A DNA stretch of 64,000 bases from Lentinus brumalis (Eukaryota; Basidiomycota; Agaricomycetes; Polyporales; Polyporaceae). This document shows positions 33,485 to 44,758 of this stretch, piece by piece. The stretch covers positions 62,001 through 126,000 of the forward strand of contig MARA01000042.1 in NCBI GenBank assembly GCA_001792895.1. Reading direction: 5' to 3'. Position 1 is the stretch's first letter, and every line of letters begins with the position of its first letter. The translations under genes and the position numbers were made by a program. Under the pieces are notes generated by a model, which saw only the letters and a program-made list of their open reading frames with translations, did no database searches and was not told the DNA's origin.

Positions 33485-36383
33485 ATGTCCATCTCTACCG
33501 CCTCAATAAGCAGCGCTTGCAGCTGCTCCGGCAGCTCAGGTATGGCGGACACCTTCACCTCTCCTCGCCACAAGAAGGGCAATACTCACCCTGTTCGTCC
33601 CGCAGAGGTCCACTCAACGAAAGCAGCCGCCGCCGAGAACTGGCGTGCCGAGATCACTGGTCGTATCCACTGGTTCCCTGGTCAGTTCGATGAATTCCTC
33701 GACGATCTCCTCCCATCCTCCGTTCCATATGAACCGATGAACGACATCACCGATGCCTTCTCGTCGTTTCAACCGGCGAAAGGGAAGGAAGTGTTCAGCT
33801 ATGACGGACTGGTGAGTACAGTCTGTTCGTTGTTGTTGTATCCAACTGAGGTGGTTGCAGATCGCGGGGCTGGACACAGTTGTCACGGATTTTGGCGACA
33901 AGAAGCTTCACTTCTACAACACCCACGGCACCCGCATGTACTTCCCCTTCGACGAATTCAGGAAGCCAAATTCATGGACGTACCCCGATATCTGCGTCTC
34001 CTTTCCCGGATCCCCCATATCTTCTAGCGACATGAAGGCCTCGCCTTGGCAAAATATCGCGATGGTCATCGAGGGGAAGCCGACCCGTGAAGAAGATCCC
34101 TACCCTCGAGAGGGTGGCGTCAACGCCGAAACCGCCGTCCAGAGTGCCCGAAACGCACGAAACCTCCTCTTGGCCCATGGCTTCCTTTCCGCCTTCGTCA
34201 TCGGTTTCTACGGTGACATCGTACGGGTGATCAAATACGACCATACCTCTGCTCTCGTCTCCCCTGCTTTCCCCATCCATGAGAAAGCCGAATACATCCA
34301 GCGCTTTCTATGGCACTTCGCGCATCCATGTTCCCCTGACGCTTTAGTTGCTGGTGCCGATCCTACGGTCAGACCACTGACGGTTGAGGATCGGAGCTGG
34401 GTCAAGGAGCAGCTCACTCTCGCTAAGGTCCGCGACGTCGACACCGCCCTCAAGGAGATCCACAAAGGTCGCAGGGTCTTGGTTCCGAGCGATGCGGAGG
34501 GGACCAGCATGCGACCGTACATCCTCTACCGACTTCTCGACGTCAACTCGCGGCTCTTCTCTCGGGCGACGATGGTCTGGCTTACCATCGAGGACACGCG
34601 GATACTAGGCTCCGACGGCCGTCTCATCGATGATCCCCAGGAAGACAAGGACCTCAAGCCGAAGCCAAGGATCATGAAGGAAGCATGGCGACAGGTTGTG
34701 CGGACCCCCGAGGAAGCATTCTACAAGAGACTGTCTGACAAGATTCCGGAGCATGAACGCTTCGGGCTTCCGAAGCTCGTCTGTGGTGGTGATCTCGGAC
34801 AGCTCGATGTCCTTGAATGGGAGAGGTCGAACGCGAATGCTTCCATTATGAGTCCCGAGGATCGCGCGACTAGGTTACCCTCTCATCCCCTGCCAGCGGC
34901 ATCGTCAAAGGGTAAAGGAAAGGCATCTCAGCCTCAAGGTACGCTTCCATCTCCCGTCTGATGGCGATCTCTCATCGCTCTCTACCCCAGCTCCTATCTA
35001 CCCTCACCATTATCCACAACATCAAACGTTCTCCTGGGCCATCGGTGCCGTGAAGAATCGCACGTTTCGTGAACGCAGTCACATGCGTCTGGTCACTGAC
35101 GATGTTGGGCGTCCCCTGACGAAAGCGAAGAACACGAAAGAGCTTGTCCGCGCTCTTAGAGATGCGACTATAGGTGCGTGTCTTGCCGTCTGAAGTACCC
35201 CATCACGCGTGTTGACTTGCGGGTAGGTCACAAGTTAGCGTTCGAAAAGGCCGGCGTTCTCCACCGCGACATGAGTGTTGGCAATATCCTAATCGTGGAC
35301 GAGGCCGAGGATGGAAGCTTTGTCGGATTCATCCACGACTTCGATTACAGCGCTATGACGGATGTCGCACCCGGTGACGAACCAGAGTCTGCCGACAGTG
35401 TGGGCGCCGACGGCCTAGAAAGTACGGGCATTGTCTTGATATTCAAGAACGACGAGCGCAAGGAACGAACTGTGAGGATTTCCCTAGTCTTGCGCGCGTC
35501 TCATTACTTATCATGTCTGCAGGGTACATACTACTTCATGGCTATGGAGATACTCGATCGTCGGGTCGTTCACGGCGCGCACCACGACCTCGAGTCGCTC
35601 TATTGGGTCCTAGTATGGATCGTCTTGCGGCACACTTTTCACAACCTTTCGGTCGCCCAAGCCCAGGAAATGTTCGTCTTCGGCTCAGACACGCAAAGTT
35701 TGGGGCAAAAGCTTGTATGGGTCAGTTCCCAAGTGGATAAGTTCGACATCCCAGGCAACCAGCCTCTCGTCAAGCTTCTGCGCGCCATGGGTAAAATGGC
35801 ACTCCAGAATTACGGTGCGAATATCATGAAGCCGGAACCCATGACGCACGTCGCGGTGATTCAGCTCTTCGATGAGGCGCTCGCATCGTCGGGCTGGCCA
35901 GAGATTGACTTCGTCCCGTGCGAATGGCTCGACAAGTCACACGCCAGTGTACCTGGAGTTATGCACGACCCCGGTGCTGCGCCAAAGGCCTCACGGGCCT
36001 CCAAGAAGACAGGTGATGGCGCTCCACGATCCGATGCTGAGAAGATGCCCCCGCCGTCCGAGATCCCGACGAGCTACAAGGCACGTCTGCGCTCAAAAGG
36101 GTCACGTAGTGCCACGGTCGCCGCATCTGCTGCTCCCTCAGGACCGAAGCCCAGCTCATCCTCGTCTTCCCGGAAACGCAAGGCTGAGGAGCCTGCCGAA
36201 CCTGTAGCCTCTGGAAGTGGTAGGGCTGCTTCTTCTGCTCCCTCAGGCTCGAAGCCCAGCTCGTCCTCGTCTACCCGGAAACGCAAGGCTGAGGAGCCTG
36301 CCGAACCTGTGGCCTCCGGAAGTGGCAGGAGCAGATCGAGCAAGAGGTCGAAGGGGAGTAGTCGTAGCGAGAACGTGGACTAG
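33485..36383 (+). CDS. FunK1-family protein kinase
   Basis: Member of the fungus-specific FunK1 kinase family, expanded in mushroom-forming fungi and of largely unknown substrates. Five exons (33485-33811, 33861-34938, 34991-35173, 35227-35471, 35523-36383) give 897 residues. Kinase signatures are FEKAGVLHRDMSVGNIL (HRD catalytic loop), FIHDFDYS (metal-binding DFG as DFD), GTYYFMAMEIL (activation/APE-like segment) and the FunK1-typical HDLESLYWVLVWIV. The N-terminal 500 residues carry the family's extension, for example HFYNTHGTRMYFPFDEFRK. The C-terminal tail is low-complexity with two duplicated blocks containing RKRKAEEP and a final basic cluster (RSSKRSKG), which are likely nuclear localisation signals. 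A truncated tandem relative follows at 37 kb. Confidence 0.92.
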
Positions 36384-36799
36384 TCGATAGACACTCGACT
36401 CGAATGTCGCTGGACATTGTTTGCTACTCATTATGTACTTTGATATACTTTTACTTTTTACTTTTCTTTGGCCGGGACGCACGACGCCGATCGAGCAGCG
36501 GAATTCACGTGGGTCCGGCGGCATTCCCTCGTTCGTGTTGCGGGTCGAGACTCGAGAGTACATAAAGCACTCAGCAAACACAACTCTCTTCGCTTGGAGC
36601 GGAGATAGTCAGCATGAGAGCCCTGATGGATTGTGTCCTCGCATCGTCCTCTCTTGCACCCCGAGATCACGCCGTCGCTCCGCGGGCCGTCGGTGAGCGC
36701 CGCCGTTGTTGTGGGGTGCCGACAAGTAGTTTTGCAGGTCAAATAGTGAGATTACGTAGAATTTACACACATACATCTCAACGAGCTGGACCCTGCTAC

Positions 36800-37756
36800 G
36801 CGGAAAGGCCGCAAGATTACCATTTGGTGGTTAAGGATTTGGGCGCTCGGCTGCGCTCGTGCGGTCGAGCGCTCTTGAGTTTGAACTTGAACATGAACAT
36901 CGTCTACTGGCAAACCACTCAACTCCCGCCCCCGACGGCAAAGAAAGTACCGACGTTGTTTTGATCTCAAATCAAAGAACGACGAGGGTATGGAGCGAAC
37001 GGTCGGCACTGATTAGTCTTGCGCGCGGCTCGTTACTTACCATGTCTGCAGGGCACACACTGTTTCCGAATGGCTATGGAGACGGTCGGTGGGCAGGTCG
37101 TTCACGGAGCGCATGACGACCTCGTGTCGTTCTACTGGGTCCTCGTTTGGACTGTCTTGCGGCACACCGCTCACAACTTCTCGGTCGCCCAAGCCCAGGA
37201 TGTGTTCCCCTTCGGGATAGACTCGCTCAGCCTGAATGTTGGGATGAAGTTGCTATGGGTCGATCGGCGGGTGGATCGGTTTGAAATCCCCGGAAACGAG
37301 CCTCTCACCAAGCTCCTGCGCGATATGTCCCTGCCTGTCTACAAGAGCGTCGGCCACAAGCTCATGGGCTGGCCAGAGATGGACTACGTTCCTTGCACGT
37401 GGCGCGAAGAGTCACAGGCCAGTAGTAGCCCTTGGATCATTGACCACTCCCTCGCCTTAGAGCGGAAACCTTCTCCTGCCGAGAAGCCCGGGTCGGGCGC
37501 CCCACGAGCCAATGCTGAGAAGATGCCCCCGCCAACCGAGATTTCGACGAGCTATGAGGCACGTCTCCCCTCCAACGGGCGGCGTAGTGAAACGGTTGCC
37601 GCTTCTGCTGCTTCCTCAGGCTTAGATGGCCCGAAGCCCAGCTCGTCCTCGTCTTCCCGGAAACGCAAGGCTGAGGAGCCTGTTGAGACTGAGGGCTCCG
37701 AGAGTGGCAGGAGCAAGAGGTCGAAGGGGAGTCGTCGCAGCGAGAACGTGGATTAG
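36800..37756 (+). pseudogene. Truncated tandem FunK1 copy (internal deletion)
   Basis: From about 36945 to the stop at 37754-37756 the sequence parallels the upstream FunK1 gene from the end of exon 4 through the final exon. It includes the intron, HCFRMAMETVGGQVVHGAHD, a shorter tail with one RKRKAEEP block, and the RSENVD terminus. The HRD loop, DFD motif and whole N-terminal part are missing. Immediately upstream (36800-36935) is a copy of the FunK1 upstream region (32883-33010), so promoter-side DNA is fused to the 3' half. A frame of 245 codons remains open (37019-37756), so a short product is possible, but it cannot be a kinase. The 3' flanks of the two copies are also similar (GTCGC/GGACA near 36400 and 37785). 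Confidence 0.85.
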
Positions 37757-39145
37757 ACGATAGACATCTGTCAGATACTCGAACGTCGCCGGACACTGTT
37801 TGATATACTTGTACTTACTTTTCCTTGACTGAGTGAAGTTCATATGAGGGATCACACGTTCTTGTCTACTTCTCCCGAACGCCGCCGTACACGCATTGAC
37901 TCGAGGTGTACTCGGAGCATCATAGCGTGGCATAGCGTACACTTCAGTGGGTTTTACTTGATGACGTTGGAGTGCCGCCAAGACTCTGTTCCCGTCTCCG
38001 CATCCATCTGCACCAGTTTCACCCTCACCGTTTTTGCGGCATGCATCTCAAGCACGGACATACGTACATATTCAAGTAGTCAGCGCAGGTCTGAGTAGTC
38101 AGCGCCCTTGCCGCGCGTCGTGATTTGTGACATAAATTCGTATACTCTACAGTACGTCTCTGAAGATCTTTACATGTCTCTGAACCTCTTTCCACGATCC
38201 GCCGCCTCCACGCTCCCAACGGGTCCGACTCTGCTCTCAACTGCTGGCAATTGGCTGGTCGTCGGCCGCACGTCGTCCTCCATATGCATCCCCTACAATC
38301 GCGTGAGTACTCTACCCACTTCCATGTCGTGAATATGGCCCGAGGGCTGATGTGGTGTTCCTCAGGAGGCGAGGGCGTCTTGCGTCAACCTGTACTTGAC
38401 TGACTGAGGAGGTACCGAGCCCGCCGGGGTATCCAGCAAGGAGGCACTGCGGCCGCGTTGAACGTCCTCGGGAGCTCCTCCTTTATCGCTCGAACAACCC
38501 GTATTCGAGCTGCGCACGTCTTGAAGCCGCTTGTGCCGCGACGGAAAAGGCCTGACCGCATCCCCGTGTTTTCTGTCTCAGGCCTGCTTCTAGCCCTGAT
38601 TCCGGCATTGAACCGGATTCCCGACGGACTGCAGGTATGCACTGTCCCGAAATAAGTACATATAATGTGCACTCAGTATTGCACGAACAAGCACATGCAT
38701 CATCTTCATCTCCGTTTCTTCGTTGAATATCTAGGAACATGCTCGCACTCGAACGAGTCGTCGCAATACTTGATGCAATTGCCTCCGGCAGTTAGTCTGA
38801 CGCGAACTGACACGGCTAGACTGATGCGCTCAACAAGTCCGATACCCGTTCAGCGCTCATACCAATGATCCTTCCCATAGAGCCCGGGGCCAATGTTCTC
38901 TGTCCACGAATTGTACCTAGGCTCCGATTTAAGTGTAAGTAGAGGCGTCGTCACGGCAGTGAGTAAGTAAGGTAAGTACTACTTACTCGAGTACATCCGT
39001 AGGCGCCGTCGGTCTCGGAATAACCTTGAGCTTAGTCCATGTGGTGGTCGCCTAGGGACAGTGGAAGTGATCTGTCGGCATCTTTAGAGTAGGTAGAACG
39101 GGTGGACTAAGAACAAGGAGCAGGTGGTTGGTAGTGGTTCGTTCC
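37757..39145. other. Intergenic between FunK1 relic and retroelement
   Basis: The first 60 bp match the 3' flank of the full FunK1 gene. The remainder shows no gene, repeat or RNA that I can support. Confidence 0.45.
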
Positions 39146-39308
39146 GTGAGTGCAGGGGCCGGCCGAGCCCGAGAGGCCGGCACCCAGCGTCCAGCAGAGC
39201 GGTGCGCCAGCGTCTGCCCGTTGCGATTTTTCTGCTCTTCCCATCAGCACTCGCCGCTCGCTGCACATCAGCCTCGCTTTACTCACTCAAATACCGCTCG
39301 ATTTTCGT
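39146..39308 (+). repeat. Split direct repeat A1 (left end of YR element)
   Basis: 163 bp, identical by eye to A2 (44293-44455). It begins GTGAGTGCAGGGGCCGGCC and defines the left boundary: the base before it differs between the two copies. Confidence 0.9.
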
Positions 39309-39336
39309 TCGCGTTCCGCCTAGAATAGCTGATACA

Positions 39337-41133
39337 ATGTCCTTCGCACTACCCACCGACCTTCAGCTGGGCGAAGGAGCACCAAAACCGGCAGCAGCGG
39401 CATCAACCACCGGCGCTGTAACCACGAGGGCGGCGAAGAAGAAGGAATCTACTCAGAAAGCAACGACCGCCCCGGCGACCGGCACGTCCTCGAGCGCAGT
39501 GGAGCCGACCGTCCAAACTGCGCAGTCAGCGTCCGGACCGAAGACCTCGGCTACGGCCACCAACTCCGCGACGCAAGCGGCTGCCCCGCCCGCCGGCTCG
39601 GACCCCGCAGGCGACCCCGCACTGCTGCACGAGCGCATCAGGCAGCTGGAGGGACTACTGCGCCAGCAGGCGGCGGCGGCGGCCAAAGCCAGTGCCCCGC
39701 AGCAGGCCACCACCACGCCCGCCGCCAGCGCGCGCCAAGCCCCGCAAGCAACCGCACAGCCCGCGAGCGCGCACCCGCAGCCGCCTGCGCAGAGGCTGGT
39801 CGCGACGCACGACCAGATCGAAGGCATGCGCATGTTCGCCGAGGCTATGGGGCGCGCTCCAAACCAGGCCACCAAAACGCTACCGGCGATCGTGCCGGGC
39901 AAGAAGGCAGACCCATACCAGCTCGGTGAGTACTCACTGCCCCCTCTCTCTCCCCTGCACAGCAAGCACCCCCCTATCCGCTGAGACTGTGTCGACGCGG
40001 CCCATTCGATGACGTCCGTCGACACAGTCCCACTGGGCTCCTGTCTCTCTCGCACATGTGATTCCTCCGCACTCGCACCCGCACTACTCGCACATGCACT
40101 CGTACTCGCACACGCACTCGCATACACGCCCGCGCACACGCACACGCACTCGCGCTCGCACACGCACTCGCACTCGCACACGCGCTCGCACTCGCACTCG
40201 CACACGCACACGCACGCACGCGCACGCATTCTGCTCCCGTAGCCGCATAAGCATCCTCTGACGCACGGTGCTGACGCGCTTCATACAGTGGTCCCCGAAC
40301 ATGTTCTCCGCGTAATCCGCACCGGCGGTTATGTGCCGTACAGCGTCCTTTCCGCCCCCGCCACAGCTGCGTCGACACCCGCGCTCGACGTTGGCCTGTT
40401 GGCCTCGCTGACTCCCAATAAACCCCTCGACCGCACCGGCGAGGACAGAATCGACCAGCGCACCTGGATGCCGATTAGCCGCGCCGTCGAAGCGGCTACA
40501 CGCACACACCTCGGGGACCAGCGCGCGAACGCCCTGCAGAAGCACCACGATCACGTCATCAACCTCGCGTCGACGTACGACTGGCCAGCGGCACGCCTGT
40601 ACGACATCAAGGAGCGTGAGGCCTACGCATCCGACCCCTCCCTCGACATCTCCGTACAGTGCTCTGAGCGCACCGCCATGATCTCTAACGAGTTCCACGC
40701 CCGCCGCAACCGGGAGGCCACTGCGTTCGTCGCACGGACCAGCCCTGCCGTGCGCCGGCAGCCACCCCCTCCGAGTCGCGATCCATACAACCGCGACCAG
40801 TACCAGAGGGACGCATACTCGCGCAAACGCCCGCGCACCGACGGCCCCGTCGTCGGCGCGGGCAGTCATTGCTTTCGGTGCGGCTACACCGAGCACATGC
40901 CAGCCGCCTGCCCGAACAGCACAACGATCGCCGGGCAGCAGTGCGCCCCGCTCCACACCGGGCCCGGCTCCACCAGCGCCCACGCTCTTGCCGCGCCCTC
41001 TGGGGCCGCGTACTGTTTCCACTACGCCGTGCAAGGGACCTGCCGTTCCGGATCTCGCTGCGCCAACCATCACGGCTGCAGCATCTGCAAGACCGATGGC
41101 GACCACGGTGCCCGCAACTGCCCTCGCGTCTGA
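39337..41133 (+). CDS. Gag-like protein of the YR retrotransposon
   Basis: Nucleocapsid-type protein expected to package element RNA. Exon 1 (39337-39925) begins MSFALPTDLQLGEG and is Ala/Thr/Pro/Gln-rich with a short coiled coil (RIRQLEGLLRQQAAA). A 363-bp intron (39926-40288) carries a microsatellite. Exon 2 (40289-41133) contains the conserved helical part (VLRVIRTGGYVPYSVLSA), a CCHC zinc knuckle (CFRCGYTEHMPAAC) and a CCCH-like finger (CFHYAVQGTCRSGSRC followed by ANHH). The exon junction DPYQL/VVPEH is inferred from splice signals. The last codons overlap the start of the RT frame. Confidence 0.85.
40068..40228 (+). repeat. CACTCG/CACACG microsatellite inside the gag intron
   Basis: An imperfect hexanucleotide array of CACTCG, CACACG and CGCACG units fills about 160 bp of the gag intron. 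It is the likely reason this intron is several times longer than the usual 50-65 nt in this window. Confidence 0.85.
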
Positions 41134-42887
41134 CCCGAGGCGCGTGGTCACTCCCCTCGACCCGGACAGAATCGAGCATATGCTCGAGGAGCTCGGGATA
41201 CGGGAGGCGTGGGCACACGTCCTGCATGGCATCCGCCACGGCTTCGATGTCGGCGTCCGAGACCCGGTGTCAAAGACGCACAAATTTGAAAATCACTCGT
41301 CGTCCTCGCTGGTCAGTGCGACCATTCTCGTTGCACCGCCAGCACCTGCTGACCGCACACAGGACCCGGACTTTATCGACTCGTATATCGCCGAGGAGCA
41401 GGCCGCCGGGCGGTACTCCGAAGGCTTCGATCCCAGCGATCTGGAGAGCATCATCGGATGCTTCCGCACCGCACCACTTGGGCTGGTACCCAAACCAAAC
41501 TCCACCAAAATGCGACTCGTACAGGATCTCTCGTATCCTCGTAACGACGTAGGCAGCCCGCTCTTGTTTACCTGTAGCATGGCAATGACATGATATGCCC
41601 CGTTATTGAATATAGCCCGAAATCCGCTCAGTCAATGCAGGCATCGACTCCGATGAGTTTCCTACCGAGTGGGGCACGTTCGACAGCGTGTCGGAATTGC
41701 TGCTGAGCCTACCGCCAGGCTGTACAGCAGCCACCTTCGATGTTTCCGCAGCCTACCGCATCACCCCGGTTCACCCCTCGCAACAGAACGCACTTTGCGT
41801 ATTCTGGAAAGGGAAGGTGTACGTCGACCGTGCTCTATGCTTCGGTCTGGCCTCCAGCGCGGGTGTCTTCGGGGCCATTGCAGACATGCTGGTCGCAATC
41901 TACGAGGCCCACGGGTTTGGCCCGATCCGTAAGTGGGTAGACGATTTCTTCGTCGTCAAATTGCCCCACCAGTCTTACTCCGAGCAAGATTTCTTAGCAC
42001 TGACGACCCCGGCGGGCGTCCCGTGGAGCATCCCGAAGACTCGCCACTTCGCTGTCTGCCAGCGTTTCATAGGTTTTCTGTGGCACCTCGCGCTTCTGAC
42101 GGTCGCGCTGCCTCCGGACAAGCTCGACGCAGTCCTTCTCTTGATCGAGGAGTGGCGATCACCAGACTTCAAGGCTCAGCACCGCGATGCTGCTCGCCTG
42201 CATGGCAAGCTCGTCTATATTGCGACCATCTTCCCGCTCATCCGCCCGTTCATCCGTTCAGCCAGCCTTTTCACCCGCTCCTTCCTGTCCACCCGAGCCT
42301 TTCGGCGTCCATCTCACGCACTGCAAGCAGATCTCCACTGGATCACGGACCTGCTGGCCGAGCTCCCACGCGAGCTGCCTCTCACCAAGACCGAGCCGGT
42401 CGACTTGGGCTGGTGGGGGGATGCAAGCTCCTCCTTCGGCATCGGAGTGGTAGTAGGACCTTTCTGGGGTGTCTGGCGCTATGCTCCCGGTGTCTCAGTC
42501 GGGCCTCTCCAGCAGTTCGACATAGGATGGGCGGAAGCAGTTGCAGTGGAGCTGGGATTGATGATGGCCATCCACCACGGCCTTCTATCCCAGCTGCCCT
42601 CCGACAGAGCTCGCATCCTGGTGCGCTCAGACAACAACGGGGTGGTACACCCACTCAACAGCGGCCGTTCGCGTTCTCAAGAGACGAATGGGGTACTGAA
42701 GCGAGTATACATCGCTCTGGCACGCAGCCGAGTTACCCTGCACGCCGTCTACGTGCCCAGCCGGGAGAACGTCGCAGATGCCTTGTCTCGGGGCGACATT
42801 CAATCCTTCCTCTCTGGTTTTCCGAACGCTACCACGCGGACCGATTGCTCGCTGCCACCTGCCCTCTGCGACCTACTACGCTTGTAG
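41096..42887 (+). CDS. Reverse transcriptase-RNase H of the YR retrotransposon
   Basis: Copies element RNA to DNA. The proposed start MATTVPATALASDPRR overlaps gag by 38 bp in another frame. Two introns are likely: one near 41312-41372 that keeps the frame, and 41549-41615, needed to bypass a stop; it joins LSYPRND to PEIRSVNAGIDSDE. RT motifs: GLVPKPNSTKMRLVQDLSY, TFDVSAAYRITPVHPSQQN, GLASSAGVFGAIAD, and the active site WVDDFFVV. RNase H follows with its acidic residues in WWGDASSSFG, AEAVAVELG, RSDNNGV and SRENVADALSRGD. The frame stops at 42885-42887. All catalytic residues are present, so the enzyme may be functional. Confidence 0.9.
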
Positions 42888-44101
42888 CATGCCCAGCCGT
42901 CGGCTTCCACTTGCACCCTCCCGCAGAAGCCGGCGCACCAGCGACCCGAGAAGAAGTCGGACCCATCCCTCTTCTGCCGTCGTCGCTACGGCCTCCCGTT
43001 CCTGCCCCGCAGCGTATCTTTGCCTGGCGGGGTGTGAACACACCGCCACCAACAACGATCGACCATCCACTCCTGCAGCAGCTTGCCCAAGAAGCATCGC
43101 ACGCATCCCTTCGGGACGGCACCCTCTCCAGCTACGGGTCGGGCGTGCGCAAGTTTCACATCTTTTGTGATGCTTTCTCTATACCTGAGTCCGCCAGGCT
43201 GCCAGCTTCCTTCGAACTTCTGCACTCCTTCTGTTTATGGGCCGTTGCGGACCCAACAACCAACGATGTCTCCATGGCTGGGGACATTCCTTTTGAGCCG
43301 ATCTCAGTAGCTGCCGCAGGGAAGTACCTCGACGCAGTGCGGGCCTGGCACATTGCGCAGGGCTGGCCACCACCCCTCAGCGACGCCAATCGGGAGAGGA
43401 TCAATTGGTCGCTCCGGGGCCTCGAGAACCTGCAAGCACGCCGCCGTTCTCGGCCTCCTCGGCCGCCTGTTTCACTGCACATGCTCGGACAGCTGCGCGA
43501 CTCGCTCGACCTCGAGGACCCCTTTGAAGCCTGCATTTGGGCGATCGCAGCTTGCGCTTTCTGGGGACTCATGCGCTTCGGCGAGGTCACTGTACACTCC
43601 CGTGCCGCATTCTCCCCATCCCTTCACCTCACGAGGGCGAACGCGCTGTTTGGCACCGATCTAAATGGCAAGGAGTACGCACGGCTCGACCTGCCATCCG
43701 CCAAGACCGCGCGGGCCGGCGAGATCCAGCACGTCTTTCTCTGCAAGCAGAACTCACTCTGCCCTCTCGACGCGCTGCAAAACCTCGCTTCGGTAGTGCC
43801 TGCGGGACCAAGTGACCCGCTTTTCTCCTGGCGGGACCAACGCGGTCACGCGCGGCCCATGGTACGCGACACCGCACTCAAGTTCATCAACTCGAAGTTC
43901 ACGGAGCGGGGCTTCGGTACGACATTCGGGCACTCATTTCGCATCGGCGGGGCTTCCTTCTTCCTTTCCCAAGGCGTGAACCCCGAGATTGTGCGACTAA
44001 TGGGTCGCTGGCGGTCCCTGGCCTACGAAGTCTACATCCGCGCCTTCGAGCAGGTGGCATCGCATCACACTGCGCACCTGGCGGCCAACTACGGCTACTA
44101 G
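42888..44101 (+). CDS. Tyrosine recombinase (YR) of the retrotransposon
   Basis: Site-specific recombinase that inserts the circular DNA copy. Its domain lies downstream of the RT stop, in a frame that stays open from 41933. An N-terminal core-binding part (LRDGTLSSYGSGVRKFHIFC) precedes the catalytic part with the family residues: Arg in FWGLMRFGEV, His-x-x-Arg in GHSFRIGGASFF, Trp in MGRWRS and the nucleophile Tyr in AYEVYIR. It ends NYGY at 44101. No ATG lies near the domain start, so expression probably needs splicing or frameshifting out of the RT frame. The start given is only the RT stop boundary. Confidence 0.9.
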
Positions 44102-44171
44102 CCGCTTCGTCGTGGAGGTTGGGCTTGCGGCGGAGGATCTGCCGCGGGCCTCAGCGGCTTGTGGGTCGGGG

Positions 44172-44292
44172 AGAGCGGCTCGACCTCCGCCGCGTCCGTG
44201 ACCGGCTCCGCCGGTTCCCTGCCCAACCTTCTTGTCCTTGCGCTCGCGTTACACGGCCCCGCGTTCCAGCACAGTGCGCCGACGAAGCTGGA
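44172..44292 (+). repeat. Split direct repeat B1 of YR element
   Basis: 121 bp, identical by eye to B2 (44638-44758), and directly joined to A2. The B1/A2 junction is expected to represent the circle junction of the parent element. Confidence 0.9.
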
Positions 44293-44455
44293 GTGAGTGC
44301 AGGGGCCGGCCGAGCCCGAGAGGCCGGCACCCAGCGTCCAGCAGAGCGGTGCGCCAGCGTCTGCCCGTTGCGATTTTTCTGCTCTTCCCATCAGCACTCG
44401 CCGCTCGCTGCACATCAGCCTCGCTTTACTCACTCAAATACCGCTCGATTTTCGT
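44293..44455 (+). repeat. Split direct repeat A2 of YR element
   Basis: 163 bp, identical by eye to A1 (39146-39308). About 180 bp of unique element sequence separates it from B2. Confidence 0.9.
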
Positions 44456-44637
44456 CCCACCCGCCTCGCCCTTTTTCTCGCTCGCGCAGATTCGTCAGTA
44501 CCAGATTGTAGCACTCCTGTAACCGTTGGCGTTAGTGGCACGATACTTGGTCAGGTTTGAAACGAACGTACATCCGTCCCAGGACCAGTGCAACGCAGCG
44601 TAAGGATAATCGCGGCGCGAGCGAGCCCGCCCACCCA

Positions 44638-44758
44638 AGAGCGGCTCGACCTCCGCCGCGTCCGTGACCGGCTCCGCCGGTTCCCTGCCCAACCTTCTTG
44701 TCCTTGCGCTCGCGTTACACGGCCCCGCGTTCCAGCACAGTGCGCCGACGAAGCTGGA
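44638..44758 (+). repeat. Split direct repeat B2 (right end of YR element)
   Basis: 121-bp copy of B1 ending AAGCTGGA. The sequences following B1 and B2 diverge at once, fixing the right boundary of the element. Confidence 0.9.

Larger units (their letters stand above)
39146..44758 (+). mobile_element. Ngaro-type tyrosine-recombinase (YR) retrotransposon, apparently complete
   Basis: A 5.6-kb element with gag, RT-RNase H and YR frames in that order, all on the plus strand, and terminal split direct repeats arranged A1 ... B1-A2 ... B2. A1 (39146-39308) equals A2 (44293-44455), and B1 (44172-44292) equals B2 (44638-44758), with no mismatch found by eye; B1 abuts A2 directly. This layout defines YR retroelements of the Ngaro/PAT kind rather than DIRS proper, which has inverted repeats. 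No methyltransferase domain is seen. Such elements integrate through a circular intermediate using the YR and do not make target-site duplications; none is visible. Intact frames and identical repeats suggest a recent insertion. Confidence 0.92.

Noticed and set aside
39453..41283. Long minus-strand frames through the microsatellite and gag gene, rich in Cys/Val/Arg
   Set aside because: Produced by the CACTCG/CACACG repeat and by the GC-rich gag gene read backwards.
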